A DNA stretch of 64,000 nucleotides from Streptomyces sp. 6-11-2 (lineage in GTDB: Bacteria > Actinomycetota > Actinomycetes > Streptomycetales > Streptomycetaceae): contig NZ_BJOR01000001.1 of NCBI RefSeq assembly GCF_006540305.1, forward strand, positions 3,224,001 to 3,288,000. The letters are read 5' to 3'. This document shows, piece after piece, positions 23,571-33,284 of this stretch (the first letter of the stretch is position 1; every line of letters begins with the position of its first letter). The notes under the pieces are model-generated. The model ran no database searches. It was not told the origin of the DNA and worked only from the letters and a program-made list of their open reading frames with translations. The position numbers and the translations under genes are program-made.

Positions 23571-25541
23571 ATGGTGGTGTGCGGGGACGACGGGCTCGCG
23601 CACCGGTTGGTCGCCGAGTTGCGGGGGGTGTACGGCGAGCACGTGACGCTGATCGTGCCGCCCTCCGAGCGCACGGTGCGGCCACCGGTGGTGGGCCGCA
23701 GCCGTACGGCGTCGGCGCTGCTGGACCGAGTGGTGAGCGCGGCCGTGAACCGGGCGGGAGTCGGGACCGGCGGCGCGGGCAACGGCACAGGTGGTGGCTC
23801 GGGCGGAGGCGCGAGCGGCCAACCGGCCGGTGCGAACCGGCTGCTGGAGGCCGCCGAACTCACCGAGGCCGTGCTCGCGGACGCCGGCGTGGAGCGGGCG
23901 GCGGCGCTGGCCCTGGTGTACGACGACGACGAGACCAACATCCGCGCCGCCCTGACCGCCCGCCGCCTCAACCCGCGACTGCGGCTCGTGGTCCGCCTGT
24001 ACAACCGGCGGCTGGGCCAGCACATCGAGGAGCTTCTCGACCAGACCGCCGCGCTGGCGGTCGGCGGCGACCACGCGGCGGGCACCGACGCGTCCACGAC
24101 CGTGCTGTCCGACGCCGACACCGCCGCGCCCGCGCTGGCCGCCAGCGCCGTCGTCGGCACCAGCAAGGTCGTCCAGACCGACGGGCTGCTGCTGCGCGCG
24201 GTGGAACGGCCGCCGCCCGCGCCGGGACAGGTCGCCGACCCCGGGCTGTGCACACTGGCGCTGCTGTCCGCGACGACCAGCGACCCGGCCGGCGCGGACG
24301 GTTCCGAGGACAGCGGCGACCAGCGGCCGCAGCTGCTCCCGGACGAGGCGGCGGTACGGGCGGCCACCGGGCGGGCGACCGTGGTGCTGGAGCAGGTCTC
24401 GTACGCCGCCGGTGAGCCGCTGTCCGCCAGGCGCGTGGTGGCGGCGGCCGTGCCGCCGCTGACGTCGCTGTTCTCGCGGCGGCTGCGGTGGACGGTGGCG
24501 GGTCTGCTGGCGTGCGTGTTCGCGCTCGCGGTGGCGTTGTGGATGGTGGCCGGCATCCATCCGCTGGGCGCGGTGTACCTGACGCTGCTCGACCTGTTCG
24601 CCATCGACGACCCCGCGCTCGGCGAACCGGTCGGACGGCAGCTCCTGCAACTGCTGACCGGGCTGGTGGGTGTGCTGCTGCTGCCCGTGGTGCTGGCCGC
24701 GGTGCTCGAGGCGCTGGGCACGTTCCGGTCGGCGTCCGCGCTGCGCAGGCCGCCGCGGGGGCTCGGCGGACACGTCGTCCTGCTGGGACTCGGCAAGATC
24801 GGCACCCGGGTGCTGACGCGGCTGCGGGAGCTGCGCATTCCCGTGGTATGCGTGGAGTCGGACCCGGAGGCGCGCGGAGTGGCCACGGCGCGGCGGCTGC
24901 GGGTGCCGGTGGTGCTCGGGGACGTCACGCAGGAGGGCGTGCTGGAGGCCGCGAAGATCCACCGCGCGCACGCGCTGCTCGCCGTGACCAGCGCGGACAC
25001 GACGAACCTGGAGGCCGTGCTGTACGCGCGGTCCGTGCGCCCCGACCTGCGGGTGGTGCTGCGGCTGTACGACGACGACTTCGCCACCGCGGTGTACCGC
25101 ACCCTGCGGGCCGCGCACCCGAACGCCCTGACGCGCAGCCGGAGCGTGACGCACCTGGCCGCGCCCGCGTTCGCCGGCGCGATGTTCGGCCGGCAGATCC
25201 TGGGGGCGATCCCGGTGGAGCGGCGGGTGCTGCTGTTCGCGTCCGTGGACGTGGGCGGGCATCCGCAGCTGGAGGGCAGGACGCTCGCGGAGGCCTTCCG
25301 GCCGGGGTACTGGCGGGTGCTGGCGCTGGACGTGGGGATGACCACGGACGAACGGCGGGATCCGGCCGCACCGGAGGCGGCGGCCGAGCGCCCGGACCGG
25401 GCCTCGGGTCTGATGTGGAACCTGCCCGGCACCTATGTCCTGCGGAAGGAGGACCGGGTGGTGCTCGCGGCGACCCGGCGCGGTCTGGCGGAGCTGCTGG
25501 GCCGCAGGTCGCGGGAGCGGACGGGGACGCCCGAACCGTAG
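23571..25541 (+). CDS. Two-Rossmann NAD-binding ion-channel-like protein (TrkA/CASTOR type)
   Basis: 656 aa. The first TrkA-N domain starts at once (MVVCGDDGLAHRLVAELR; CGDDG in place of G-x-G-x-x-G), interrupted by a Gly-rich loop near residue 65. About residues 302-383 contain two membrane spans flanking a re-entrant region (AVYLTLLDLFAIDDPALG), without the K+ selectivity signature TVGYG. The second Rossmann domain has the canonical GLGKIGTRVLTRL near residue 405, followed by a TrkA-C-like domain. The architecture resembles CASTOR/POLLUX-type channels. An ion-conducting role is inferred. Divergent from the ECF sigma gene. Confidence 0.8.
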   Translation: MVVCGDDGLAHRLVAELRGVYGEHVTLIVPPSERTVRPPVVGRSRTASALLDRVVSAAVNRAGVGTGGAGNGTGGGSGGGASGQPAGANRLLEAAELTEAVLADAGVERAAALALVYDDDETNIRAALTARRLNPRLRLVVRLYNRRLGQHIEELLDQTAALAVGGDHAAGTDASTTVLSDADTAAPALAASAVVGTSKVVQTDGLLLRAVERPPPAPGQVADPGLCTLALLSATTSDPAGADGSEDSGDQRPQLLPDEAAVRAATGRATVVLEQVSYAAGEPLSARRVVAAAVPPLTSLFSRRLRWTVAGLLACVFALAVALWMVAGIHPLGAVYLTLLDLFAIDDPALGEPVGRQLLQLLTGLVGVLLLPVVLAAVLEALGTFRSASALRRPPRGLGGHVVLLGLGKIGTRVLTRLRELRIPVVCVESDPEARGVATARRLRVPVVLGDVTQEGVLEAAKIHRAHALLAVTSADTTNLEAVLYARSVRPDLRVVLRLYDDDFATAVYRTLRAAHPNALTRSRSVTHLAAPAFAGAMFGRQILGAIPVERRVLLFASVDVGGHPQLEGRTLAEAFRPGYWRVLALDVGMTTDERRDPAAPEAAAERPDRASGLMWNLPGTYVLRKEDRVVLAATRRGLAELLGRRSRERTGTPEP

Positions 25542-25633
25542 GAACGGGGGCGCCGGGACCGTAGGAGGTGCGCGGGGCGGGCGCAGGCGGCTCAGGATGC
25601 GCGGTCCTGGGCCACCCGCGCCCCGCGGCTTCC

Positions 25634-27466
25634 CTACTTCGGCAGATGCCGCTCCGCGAAGTCCAGCTCCAGGCGGATCTGCTTGATGCGTTCGTCGACG
25701 ACCAGGGATCCGTGGCCGGCGTCGTAGCGGTACACCTCGTGGACGGCTTCGCGTGCCTGGAGGCGCTTGACGTAGTTCTCGATCTGGCGGATCGGGCAGC
25801 GCGGGTCGTTGACCCCGGCGGAGATGTAGACGGGCGCCTCGACCTGGTCGACGTAGGTCAGCGGCGAGGATGCCTCGAAGCGCTCGGGCACCTCCTCCGG
25901 GGTGCCGCCGAGCAGGGTGCGGTCCATGGCCTTCAACGCTTCCATCTCGTCGTGGTACGCCGTGACGTAGTCGGCGACCGGGACCACCGCGATGCCCAGC
26001 GCCCACAGGCCGGGCTGGGTGCCGAGACCGAGCAGGGTGAGGTAGCCGCCCCAGGAGCCGCCGGTGAGGATCAGGCGGGCCGGGTCGGCCAGCCCCGAGC
26101 CGACGGCCCACTCGCGGACCGCCGCGATGTCCTCCAGCTCGATCAGGCCCACCCGGTGCTTCAGCGCGTCCGTCCACGCCCGGCCGTAGCCCGTCGAGCC
26201 GCGGTAGTTGACCCGGACCACCGCGTAGCCGTGGTCGACCCAGGCGGCCGGGCCCGCGGCGAAGGAGTCGCTGTCGTGCCAGGTGGGGCCGCCGTGGATG
26301 TCGAAGACCGTGGGGAGCGGCCCGGTCGCGCCCGCGGGCCTCTGCACCAGGGCGTGGATACGGCCGCCGGGGCCCTCCACCCACACGTCCTCCACCGGCA
26401 CCGAACCCGGGGACTTCATTCCGGGCGGGTCGAGGACCACCCCGCCGTGCGTCGAGCGGACCGCGGAGGGCTCGGCCGCCGAGGACCACAGGTACTCCAC
26501 GCTGCCGTCCGGGCGGGCGGTCGCGCCGGAGACCGTGCCGGGCGGGGTCGGGATCGTCGTCAGCTCGCGGGTGGCCAGGTCGTAGCGGAACAGCTCGCTG
26601 CGGGCCTCGAAGCCGTGCACCACGAGCAGTCCGCCGCCGTCCGGGCACCACTCGGCGCTCACGTCGCCGGGCAGGTCGAGCGCCAGGTCGTGCTCCTCGC
26701 CCGTCGCCACGTCCCACACCAGCGGCTCCCACCGGCCGCGTCTTTGGTGGCCGACGAGCAGCCGCGTGTCCCCGTCGACCGGGGCGAAGCCCAGCACCTC
26801 CAGGCCCAGCTCGACCGTCCCGCCCTTGGTGTCGTCCAGCTCGGCGACCGTCGTGCCGTCCGGGCGCAGCACGCGCAGCGCCGAGTGCATCGCGTCGCCG
26901 TGCTCGGTGTGCTCCAGGGCGATCAGCGAGCCGTCGTGGGAGAGGTCGCCCACGCCCGCCGACTCGCGGTGCCGGTAGATCTCCGTCACCCGGCCGTCGC
27001 GGGCCAGGTGCAGGGTCGTGCCGTCCTCGTCCGTCGAGCGTCCCACGACCGCCGTGCGGCCGTCGCGGCCGAGCGCGAGGCCCGCCGGATACGACGCCCC
27101 GAGGCCGGGTACGGCCGCCTCGTCGGCCCCGCCCGCGAAGGGCTGCCGCCGCCAGACGCCGAACTCGTCGCCGTCCTTGTCGTCGAACCACCAGATCCAG
27201 CGCCCGTCCGGCGAGAGCAGACCGTCCGTCGTGCCGTTCGGCCGGTCGGTGACCTGCCGCTGCCCGCCCGTCGCCCGGTCCCAGGCGTACAGCTCGTACG
27301 TCCCGGTCGCGTTCGACACGAACAGGGAGCGCTCCGGCGCGTCCTCCGCCCAGTCGGGCAGGGACACCCGGGGCGCGCGGAAGCGCTTCTCCCAGTCCGG
27401 CATCTCCTCGATGAGTGCCCGCCGGTCGAGTTGCTGCGGCGAGTCGGACCCGTTGCTCTCAGTCAT
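25634..27466 (-). CDS. S9-family prolyl oligopeptidase-type peptidase
   Basis: 610 aa cytoplasmic serine peptidase. The N-terminal beta-propeller (about 1-360) contains LFVSNATGTYELYAWDRATG and repeated D-G-R blades. The C-terminal alpha/beta hydrolase has the nucleophile motif GGSWGG (Ser471), the acid site YISAGVNDPRCPIRQ and the His motif DAGHGS. All triad residues are present. The ATG at 27466 (MTESNGSD) fits the family start; the frame extends to 27688 without support. Likely hydrolyses short peptides. Convergent with the TrkA-like gene. Confidence 0.9.
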   Translation of the reverse strand: MTESNGSDSPQQLDRRALIEEMPDWEKRFRAPRVSLPDWAEDAPERSLFVSNATGTYELYAWDRATGGQRQVTDRPNGTTDGLLSPDGRWIWWFDDKDGDEFGVWRRQPFAGGADEAAVPGLGASYPAGLALGRDGRTAVVGRSTDEDGTTLHLARDGRVTEIYRHRESAGVGDLSHDGSLIALEHTEHGDAMHSALRVLRPDGTTVAELDDTKGGTVELGLEVLGFAPVDGDTRLLVGHQRRGRWEPLVWDVATGEEHDLALDLPGDVSAEWCPDGGGLLVVHGFEARSELFRYDLATRELTTIPTPPGTVSGATARPDGSVEYLWSSAAEPSAVRSTHGGVVLDPPGMKSPGSVPVEDVWVEGPGGRIHALVQRPAGATGPLPTVFDIHGGPTWHDSDSFAAGPAAWVDHGYAVVRVNYRGSTGYGRAWTDALKHRVGLIELEDIAAVREWAVGSGLADPARLILTGGSWGGYLTLLGLGTQPGLWALGIAVVPVADYVTAYHDEMEALKAMDRTLLGGTPEEVPERFEASSPLTYVDQVEAPVYISAGVNDPRCPIRQIENYVKRLQAREAVHEVYRYDAGHGSLVVDERIKQIRLELDFAERHLPK

Positions 27467-27666
27467 GACCCCATAGTGCCCGGTCCCGCCGTCACATCGG
27501 CGACCGGTCTCCCCAGCCTGTGGACAACTCCGCCCGGATCCTTCGCATCCTCTCGCGGTTTCCACACCTTTCCCGCCCGCCGGGCGCCCCGGGTCCCGGC
27601 CACCCGGCGCCCCTCCGGGCCGACCCCGCGACCGGGGCGGAGCCTGCGGCACCGTACCGTTGAGGC

Positions 27667-28482
27667 GTGTACCGGTTTCTGCTGACACCTCGCTGGTGGG
27701 GCATCAACGTCTTCGTGCTGCTCGCCATCCCCTTCTGTGTGTTCATGGGGTCCTGGCAGCTGAGCCGGTTCGAGGCACGGGTGCAGGACCACCGGACCGC
27801 GACCGAGCAGGCCGCCTCCTACCGCGAGGAGGCGCCGCGCCCGCTGGACCGGCTGCTGCCCGTGGACAAGCGCACGTCCGGCATGCCGACCACCGCGACC
27901 GGCCGGTACGCCGATCAACTGCTGGTCCCGGACCGCGAGCTGGACGGCAAGCCGGGGTACTACGTGCTGACGCTGCTGCGCACCGACTCCGGCAAGGCAC
28001 TGCCGGTCGTACGCGGCTGGCTGCCGGGGACCCCTGACCCGGCCCGGGTCCCGGCGCCGCCCGCGGGCGAGGTCACGGTCACCGGAGCGCTCCAGGCGTC
28101 GGAGACGCCGGGTGACAACGGGGTCGGCGCCCGGGGCGGACTCCCGTCCGGGCAGACCGCGGCGATCAGCGCGGCCTCGCTGGTGAACCTCGTGCCGTAC
28201 GGCGTCTACGACGCCTGGGTCACCCTCGACCACGCCGACCCCGGGATGAAGGCGGTGCCGGCGAAGGCCCCCGGCAACACCGGGCTGGACCTGAAGGCGT
28301 TCCAGAACCTCGGCTACACCGGCGAGTGGTTCGTCTTCGCCGGCTTCGTGGTCTTCATGTGGTTCCGGCTGGTGCGCCGCGAGGTGGAGGCCCTACGGGA
28401 CGCGGAACTGGGGCTGGCGCCCGAGGAGGCCGACGAGGTGCCGGTGCCGGCGCCCGCGTCGAGCGGCGCGTCCGGCGCCTGA
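27667..28482 (+). CDS. SURF1-family cytochrome oxidase assembly protein
   Basis: 271 aa. The two membrane spans characteristic of SURF1 are seen: an N-terminal one (WWGINVFVLLAIPFCVFMGS) ending in WQLSRFEAR, and a C-terminal one (WFVFAGFVVFMWFRLV). Between them are a conserved periplasmic domain with ATGRYADQLLVPDRELDG, YYVLTLLRTDSGKALPVVRG and the W-L-P turn. The C-terminal tail is short and acidic. It acts in aa3-type cytochrome c oxidase maturation. GTG start. Confidence 0.9.
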   Translation: MYRFLLTPRWWGINVFVLLAIPFCVFMGSWQLSRFEARVQDHRTATEQAASYREEAPRPLDRLLPVDKRTSGMPTTATGRYADQLLVPDRELDGKPGYYVLTLLRTDSGKALPVVRGWLPGTPDPARVPAPPAGEVTVTGALQASETPGDNGVGARGGLPSGQTAAISAASLVNLVPYGVYDAWVTLDHADPGMKAVPAKAPGNTGLDLKAFQNLGYTGEWFVFAGFVVFMWFRLVRREVEALRDAELGLAPEEADEVPVPAPASSGASGA

Positions 28483-28489
28483 CCGTTCC

Positions 28490-29650
28490 CTACGACGCCG
28501 GGAGCACCCCGGTCCGGTAGACCGTCCCCGCACACGCGTTCGTCACCGTCACCGACGCCGAGGGCGAGCCGGCCTCCGGGGTGTGGGAGACCACGACGCT
28601 GCCGTCGGCCGTGCCGTCCGCCAGGAGCATCTGGGTGGTGACGCCGGAGTCGCCGCCGGTGCTCGTGGCACCCGTGGTGCTCGCCCCCTGGGTCGGGGAC
28701 GGGTCGGACGAGGGCCCGCCGGTCTCGTTGCCGCCGGTGCTGCCGCCGCCGCTGGTCGGACAGGTCTGGGAGGGTACCCAGGCGAACTTCACCTCGTACG
28801 CCGAGCCGGACGGCAGGAGCAGGCCGGGCACCTCGGTGGAGGGGTCGGGCAGTTCCGCCGCCGCGTCGCCGGAGGTGTGTACGACCACGGTGATCCTGGT
28901 GGCGTCGGCCGCGCCCTGCGCGAGGGTGCTCACCGATCCGGAGCCGCCGACCCGGCAACTGCCGGCGGAGACGTTGGTGACATGGAAGGTGCCGTAGACG
29001 ACACCGGCCGAGTCGGGGGCGTCGACGGTGGCGGTGGCGGGGCCGAGCTGGGCGGCCGTGCACACCGGGGCGTCGCTGCCGGAGGAGGCCGAGGGGCTGT
29101 CCGGACCGCCGGTGGGTCCACTGTCGGCAGCCGCGTCCGGACCGCCCTTGTGGTCGTCCTTACGGCCCTCCGCGCCCCCGCCTGCGGCCTTGCCCGAGGA
29201 GCCGCCGATGGCGCTCTCGCCGCCGTCCGGTCCCTTGCCCTGGCTCGTACCGTCCTGGGCCTCGGAGGCCTTCCCGGCGATGGCCGGGTTGGCGTCGGAG
29301 TCGGCGGTGCGGGAGACGTGCACGAGGGCGGGGATGGCGGTGCCGACGAACAGGGCGGCGGCCGCCATGCCGACGACGGCCTGCCGCTTGCGCGCCCGCC
29401 GCGCCGGGACCGCGTGCCTCAGGTGGTCCAGCGTGCCGTCCCGCGGTTCGACGTCCTGGACCGCCTGGTGCAGCATCCTGCGCAGTTCCAGCTCGTCCGA
29501 GTCGAGCCCGTCCGGGCCGAGTTCGTCGGGGCTGTGGTTCACGGTTCCGTTCCCAGCGTGCGATTGCGTGTGCTCTTGATGGTCCGCCTCGCGCGAGGCG
29601 CCGGGTTCGTCCGGCTCACGCTCGTCGCGGTCCTCGTCGTGCTCCCTCAT
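28490..29650 (-). CDS. Membrane-anchored partner of the upstream ECF sigma factor
   Basis: 386 aa. A very acidic, His-containing cytoplasmic N-terminus (about 1-88, with DELELRRMLHQAVQDVEPRD) is followed by one span (about 89-111), then a Gly/Ser/Pro-rich extracellular linker (about 115-190). A C-terminal secreted domain follows, beginning CTAAQLGPATATVDAPDSAG, resembling DUF4232-like domains. Its ATG overlaps the sigma stop by 4 bp. The N-terminus lacks a zinc-finger H-x3-C-x2-C. If it is an anti-sigma factor it is of the non-zinc type. The role is inferred from coupling and topology. Confidence 0.75.
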   Translation of the reverse strand: MREHDEDRDEREPDEPGASREADHQEHTQSHAGNGTVNHSPDELGPDGLDSDELELRRMLHQAVQDVEPRDGTLDHLRHAVPARRARKRQAVVGMAAAALFVGTAIPALVHVSRTADSDANPAIAGKASEAQDGTSQGKGPDGGESAIGGSSGKAAGGGAEGRKDDHKGGPDAAADSGPTGGPDSPSASSGSDAPVCTAAQLGPATATVDAPDSAGVVYGTFHVTNVSAGSCRVGGSGSVSTLAQGAADATRITVVVHTSGDAAAELPDPSTEVPGLLLPSGSAYEVKFAWVPSQTCPTSGGGSTGGNETGGPSSDPSPTQGASTTGATSTGGDSGVTTQMLLADGTADGSVVVSHTPEAGSPSASVTVTNACAGTVYRTGVLPAS

Positions 29651-30342
29651 GCCGACGCCCCCATCGCGACCCGCAGCGCCGCGATGCCGCGCGAGCCGTA
29701 CGCCTTGACCGAGCCCAGCGAGATCCCGAGGGTCTCGGCGACCTGCGCCTCGGTCATGTCCGCGAAGTAGCGCAGCACCAGGACCTCGCGCTGGCGGCGC
29801 TGGAGGCCTTTCATCGCCTTGATCAGGGAGTCGCGCTCCAGCTGGTCGTAGGCGCCCTCCTCGGCGCTGGCCATGTCCGGCATCGGCTTGGACAGCAGCT
29901 TCAGGCCGAGGATGCGGCGGCGCAGGGCCGAGCGGGAGAGGTTGACGACCGTCTGCCGCAGGTAGGCGAGGGTCTTCTCCGGGTCCCGGACGCGTTTGCG
30001 CGCGGAGTGGACGCGGATGAACGCCTCCTGGACCACGTCCTCGCAGGAGGCCGTGTCGTCGAGGAGGAGCGCGGCCAGGCCCAGCAGCGAGCGGTAGTGC
30101 GCGCGGTAGGTCTCGGTGAGATGGTCGACGGTGGTGCCGGCCGCCACGGTCTCCTCGGCGGCCTCACGCTGACTGGGTATGCGGGCGGGCCGCGCGGCGG
30201 GCATGGGCGCGATCACCGGCATGCCGCCGGGAACGCGCGGACGGAGCGCCGCGCGGGGCGGCCGCAGTGCGGTGCCGCGGGTCGCCGCTGGGGATACCCC
30301 CCGCTCGAAGAGCCTGGGGGTGAACTCAAGAACCTCTGCCAC
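29647..30342 (-). CDS. ECF (SigE-subfamily) RNA polymerase sigma factor
   Basis: 231 aa. Region 2 is LTETYRAHYRSLLGLAALLL, then SCEDVVQEAFIRVHSARKRV and TLAYLRQTVVNLSRSALRR. Region 4 is LQRRQREVLVLRYFADMTEA, then VAETLGISLGSVKAYGSRGI. The first 60 residues are basic and Pro/Ala-rich. GTG at 30342 has a distant ribosome site, and an ATG at residue 41 (MPVIAPMP) is an alternative start. Translationally coupled to the membrane partner gene downstream. Confidence 0.88.
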   Translation of the reverse strand: MAEVLEFTPRLFERGVSPAATRGTALRPPRAALRPRVPGGMPVIAPMPAARPARIPSQREAAEETVAAGTTVDHLTETYRAHYRSLLGLAALLLDDTASCEDVVQEAFIRVHSARKRVRDPEKTLAYLRQTVVNLSRSALRRRILGLKLLSKPMPDMASAEEGAYDQLERDSLIKAMKGLQRRQREVLVLRYFADMTEAQVAETLGISLGSVKAYGSRGIAALRVAMGASA

Positions 30343-30729
30343 GCCAGTTGGACACGTCTCCCCCCGCCGAGGTTGTACGTGCCGGGCAAGTCATTTGCGC
30401 CGTGTGCCACGTCCGGCGACGTTCTCGCGGCAGGCGGCACAACCGAATGCGCCTGGTATGGCCTCATGCGTCCCGCTCATCCCCTATGCCTGAATCACCG
30501 GGACGTCCCCACGTCCCGCAGCGTCCCCACGCCCCCGAAGGGCGACCGCAAAGACGCTCCCCGCCCTTCGCGCGGTTGCAAAGGACGGGGAGGCAAATCA
30601 TCAGCCGCCGAACGGCATGGATCAAGTGGTCCAGCCCACCGGCCGGACCATGATTCTTACATGGATCCTACAAACAAACAGGCCCCTGGCCACGGCATTT
30701 CCGGCGGGGGCCCACTCGTACGACAGGAG
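30343..30729. promoter_or_regulatory. Intergenic region between asd and the ECF sigma gene
   Basis: 387 bp on the minus-strand path from asd to the sigma gene. It contains a likely asd terminator (30536-30570), and the sigma promoter should lie in the part near 30343-30500. The motif ACGTCCCCAC appears nearly three times around 30502-30530. No gene is evident. Confidence 0.45.
30536..30570 (-). terminator. Probable asd terminator
   Basis: 9-bp inverted repeat CGAAGGGCG/CGCCCTTCG with a 17-nt loop, about 160 bp past the asd stop. Confidence 0.45.
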
Positions 30730-31821
30730 TCACAGCGCCTCGGCCGCGACCAGTTCCGCGATTTGCGCGATGTTCAGCGCCGCGCCCTTGCGCAGGTTGT
30801 CACCGCACACGAAGAAATCCAGCGCCGTGGGATCGTCCAGCGCCCGGCGCACCCGCCCGACCCACGTCGGATCGGTGCCCACCACGTCGGCGGGCGTGGG
30901 GAACTCGCCCGCCGCCGGGTCGTCGTACAGCACCACGCCGGGCGCGGTGGCCAGGATCTCCCGCGCCTTGCCGACCGTGACCTCACCCTCGAAGCGGGCG
31001 TGCACGGTCAGGGAGTGCGTGGTGACCACCGGGACCTGCACGCAGGTCACGGCGACCGGCAGCCGCGGCAGCCCGAGCACCTTGCGGGACTCGTCCCGCA
31101 GCTTCATCTCCTCCGACGACCAGCCCTCGTCGCACAGCGACCCGGCCCACGGCACGACGTTCAGCGCCACCGGCTCCGGGAACGGACCGGTGTCGTCCCC
31201 GACGGCCCGCCGCACGTCACCGGGGCTGGTCCCCAGCTCGGTGCCCGCCACCAGGGACAGCTGCCGGCGCAGGGTCTCCACGCCCTCGTGTCCGGCCCCG
31301 CTCACCGCCTGGTACGAGGAGAGGACCAGCTCGCGCAGGCCGAACTCGGCGTGCAGCGCGCCCAACGCCACGATCATGGACAGGGTGGTGCAGTGGGGGC
31401 TGGAGACGATCCCGCGCGGGCGCCGCCGCGCCACGTGCGGGTTGACCTCGGGCACGACGAGCGGCACGTCCGGGTCGGTGCGGAAGGCGCCCGAGTTGTC
31501 GACCACCACCGCGCCCCGGGCGGCGGCGAGTGGCGCCCAGTGCGCGGCGGCCTCGTCGGGGACGTCGAACAGGGCGATGTCCACCCCGTCGAAGGCGTCC
31601 TCGGCGAGCGCGGCCACCTCGACCTCCTCGCCGCGCACGGTCAGCCTGCGGCCGACCGCGCGCTCGGGCTCCCCGCCGCTCGGACGCGGGTGGGAGTCCG
31701 GGGGAATGGCGAGCAGGCGGATGTCGCCCCAGATGTCCGCGCGCTCGGACAGGATCCGGAGCAGTACCGTGCCGACGGCTCCGGTCGCTCCCACGACCGC
31801 GAGCGTCGGTCGGTCGCTCAT
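30730..31821 (-). CDS. asd: Aspartate-semialdehyde dehydrogenase
   Basis: 363 aa. The NADP-binding N-terminus [18 protein letters not shown], the substrate region [20 protein letters not shown] and the active-site cysteine in [10 protein letters not shown] are all present. The dimerisation segment [17 protein letters not shown] follows, as in this family. It converts aspartyl phosphate to aspartate semialdehyde for lysine, threonine, methionine and diaminopimelate synthesis. The start ATG overlaps the aspartokinase stop by 4 bp, so the two sequential enzymes are co-translated. Confidence 0.95.
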   Translation of the reverse strand: MSDRPTLAVVGATGAVGTVLLRILSERADIWGDIRLLAIPPDSHPRPSGGEPERAVGRRLTVRGEEVEVAALAEDAFDGVDIALFDVPDEAAAHWAPLAAARGAVVVDNSGAFRTDPDVPLVVPEVNPHVARRRPRGIVSSPHCTTLSMIVALGALHAEFGLRELVLSSYQAVSGAGHEGVETLRRQLSLVAGTELGTSPGDVRRAVGDDTGPFPEPVALNVVPWAGSLCDEGWSSEEMKLRDESRKVLGLPRLPVAVTCVQVPVVTTHSLTVHARFEGEVTVGKAREILATAPGVVLYDDPAAGEFPTPADVVGTDPTWVGRVRRALDDPTALDFFVCGDNLRKGAALNIAQIAELVAAEAL

Positions 31822-33095
31822 CGCCCGGTGCCTCCGTAGACGACGGCCTCGTCGCTGTCGGAGTCGAGCCCGAAGGCGCTGTGCACGGCACGCACGGCCC
31901 CCGGCACGTCGTCCTGGCGGGTGACGACCGAGATACGGATCTCGGAGGTCGAGATCAGCTCGATGTTCACGCCCGCGTCGGACAGCGCGGTGAAGAAGTC
32001 GGCGGTGACGCCCGGGTTGGTCTTCATACCCGCGCCGACCAGGGAGATCTTGCCGATCTGGTCGTCGTAGCGCAGGGAGTCGAAGCCGATGCCGACCCGG
32101 TTCTTCTCCAGCGCGTCGATGGCCTTGCGGCCCTCGGCCTTCGGCAGCGTGAAGGAGATGTCCGTCAGGCCGGTGGCGGCGGCGGACACGTTCTGCACGA
32201 CCATGTCGATGTTGATCTCGGCATCGGCGATCGTACGGAAGATGGAGGCGGCCTCGCCGGGCTTGTCGGGCACGCCGACGACCGTGATCTTGGCCTCGGA
32301 GGTGTCGTGTGCGACACCGGAGATGATGGCCTGCTCCACCTTCTTGTCCCCTTGCTGAATCGGCTCGCTGCTGACCCACGTGCCCTGCAATCCGCTGAAG
32401 GAGGAGCGGACGTGGATCGGGATGTTGTACCGGCGCGCGTACTCCACACAGCGGTGGAGCAGCACCTTGGAGCCGGACGCGGCCAGCTCCAGCATGTCCT
32501 CGAAGGAGATCCAGTCGATCTTCCGGGCCTTCGCCACCACGCGCGGGTCGGCGGTGAACACGCCGTCGACGTCGGTGTAGATCTCGCACACCTCGGCGTC
32601 GAGGGCGGCCGCGAGCGCCACGGCGGTGGTGTCGGACCCGCCACGCCCCAGCGTGGTGATGTCCTTCCCTGCCTGGCTGACGCCCTGGAAACCGGCGACG
32701 ATGGCGATGTTGCCCTCGTCCAGCGCGGTCCGGATCCGGCCCGGCGTGACATCGATGATCCGGGCTTTGTTGTGCACCGAGTCGGTGATGACACCTGCCT
32801 GGCTGCCGGTGAACGACTGGGCCTTGTGACCCAGGTTTTTGATCGCCATGGCCAGCAGGGCCATGGAGATCCGCTCTCCGGCGGTCAGCAGCATGTCGAG
32901 CTCGCGCCCGGCAGGCATCGGGGAAACCTGCTCGGCGAGATCGATCAGCTCGTCCGTCGTGTCGCCCATCGCGGAAACCACGACAACCACGTCGTTGCCG
33001 TTCTTCTTGGCTTCCACGATCCGCTTGGCGACGCGCTTGATGCCCTCGGCATCGGCTACGGAGGAGCCTCCGTACTTCTGCACGACAAGGCCCAC
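31818..33095 (-). CDS. lysC: Aspartokinase
   Basis: 425 aa. The catalytic amino-acid kinase domain (1-250) starts [20 protein letters not shown] and has [17 protein letters not shown] and [13 protein letters not shown]. It is followed by two ACT domains ([20 protein letters not shown] and [20 protein letters not shown]) that carry feedback control by lysine/threonine. The GTG at 33095 has an ideal AGGAG ribosome site; an in-frame ATG at 33128 does not. An in-frame GTG at 32339 (codon 253, [12 protein letters not shown]) preceded by AGGGG may start a separate beta subunit, as known for aspartokinases of related actinobacteria. It catalyses the first step of the aspartate pathway. Confidence 0.95.
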   Translation of the reverse strand: MGLVVQKYGGSSVADAEGIKRVAKRIVEAKKNGNDVVVVVSAMGDTTDELIDLAEQVSPMPAGRELDMLLTAGERISMALLAMAIKNLGHKAQSFTGSQAGVITDSVHNKARIIDVTPGRIRTALDEGNIAIVAGFQGVSQAGKDITTLGRGGSDTTAVALAAALDAEVCEIYTDVDGVFTADPRVVAKARKIDWISFEDMLELAASGSKVLLHRCVEYARRYNIPIHVRSSFSGLQGTWVSSEPIQQGDKKVEQAIISGVAHDTSEAKITVVGVPDKPGEAASIFRTIADAEINIDMVVQNVSAAATGLTDISFTLPKAEGRKAIDALEKNRVGIGFDSLRYDDQIGKISLVGAGMKTNPGVTADFFTALSDAGVNIELISTSEIRISVVTRQDDVPGAVRAVHSAFGLDSDSDEAVVYGGTGR

Positions 33096-33284
33096 GTGCG
33101 CTCCTCGCTCAGTCCGTGTCCATCGCACTCGCGCATACGCGGTGCGGTCGGCTCAGTCTATCGAGCGTCCGAATTTCCCTTTCGCGATACCGCATGGTGA
33201 GATGCCCGGCGCCCGCTGGTCAGAACGGCTCATGCCCAGGCACCGGAGCACCACTCGGAAAGTGCGCCGGGTCACACCGGACGG

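Noticed and set aside
22758..27191. 1477-codon minus-strand open frame
   Set aside because: Only its last 208 codons (ECF sigma factor) are real; the rest is the antisense shadow of the TrkA-like gene and an out-of-frame shadow of the S9 peptidase.
33129..33284. Lysine riboswitch or leader upstream of aspartokinase
   Set aside because: No long conserved stem arrangement visible; only a short leader with a normal ribosome site.
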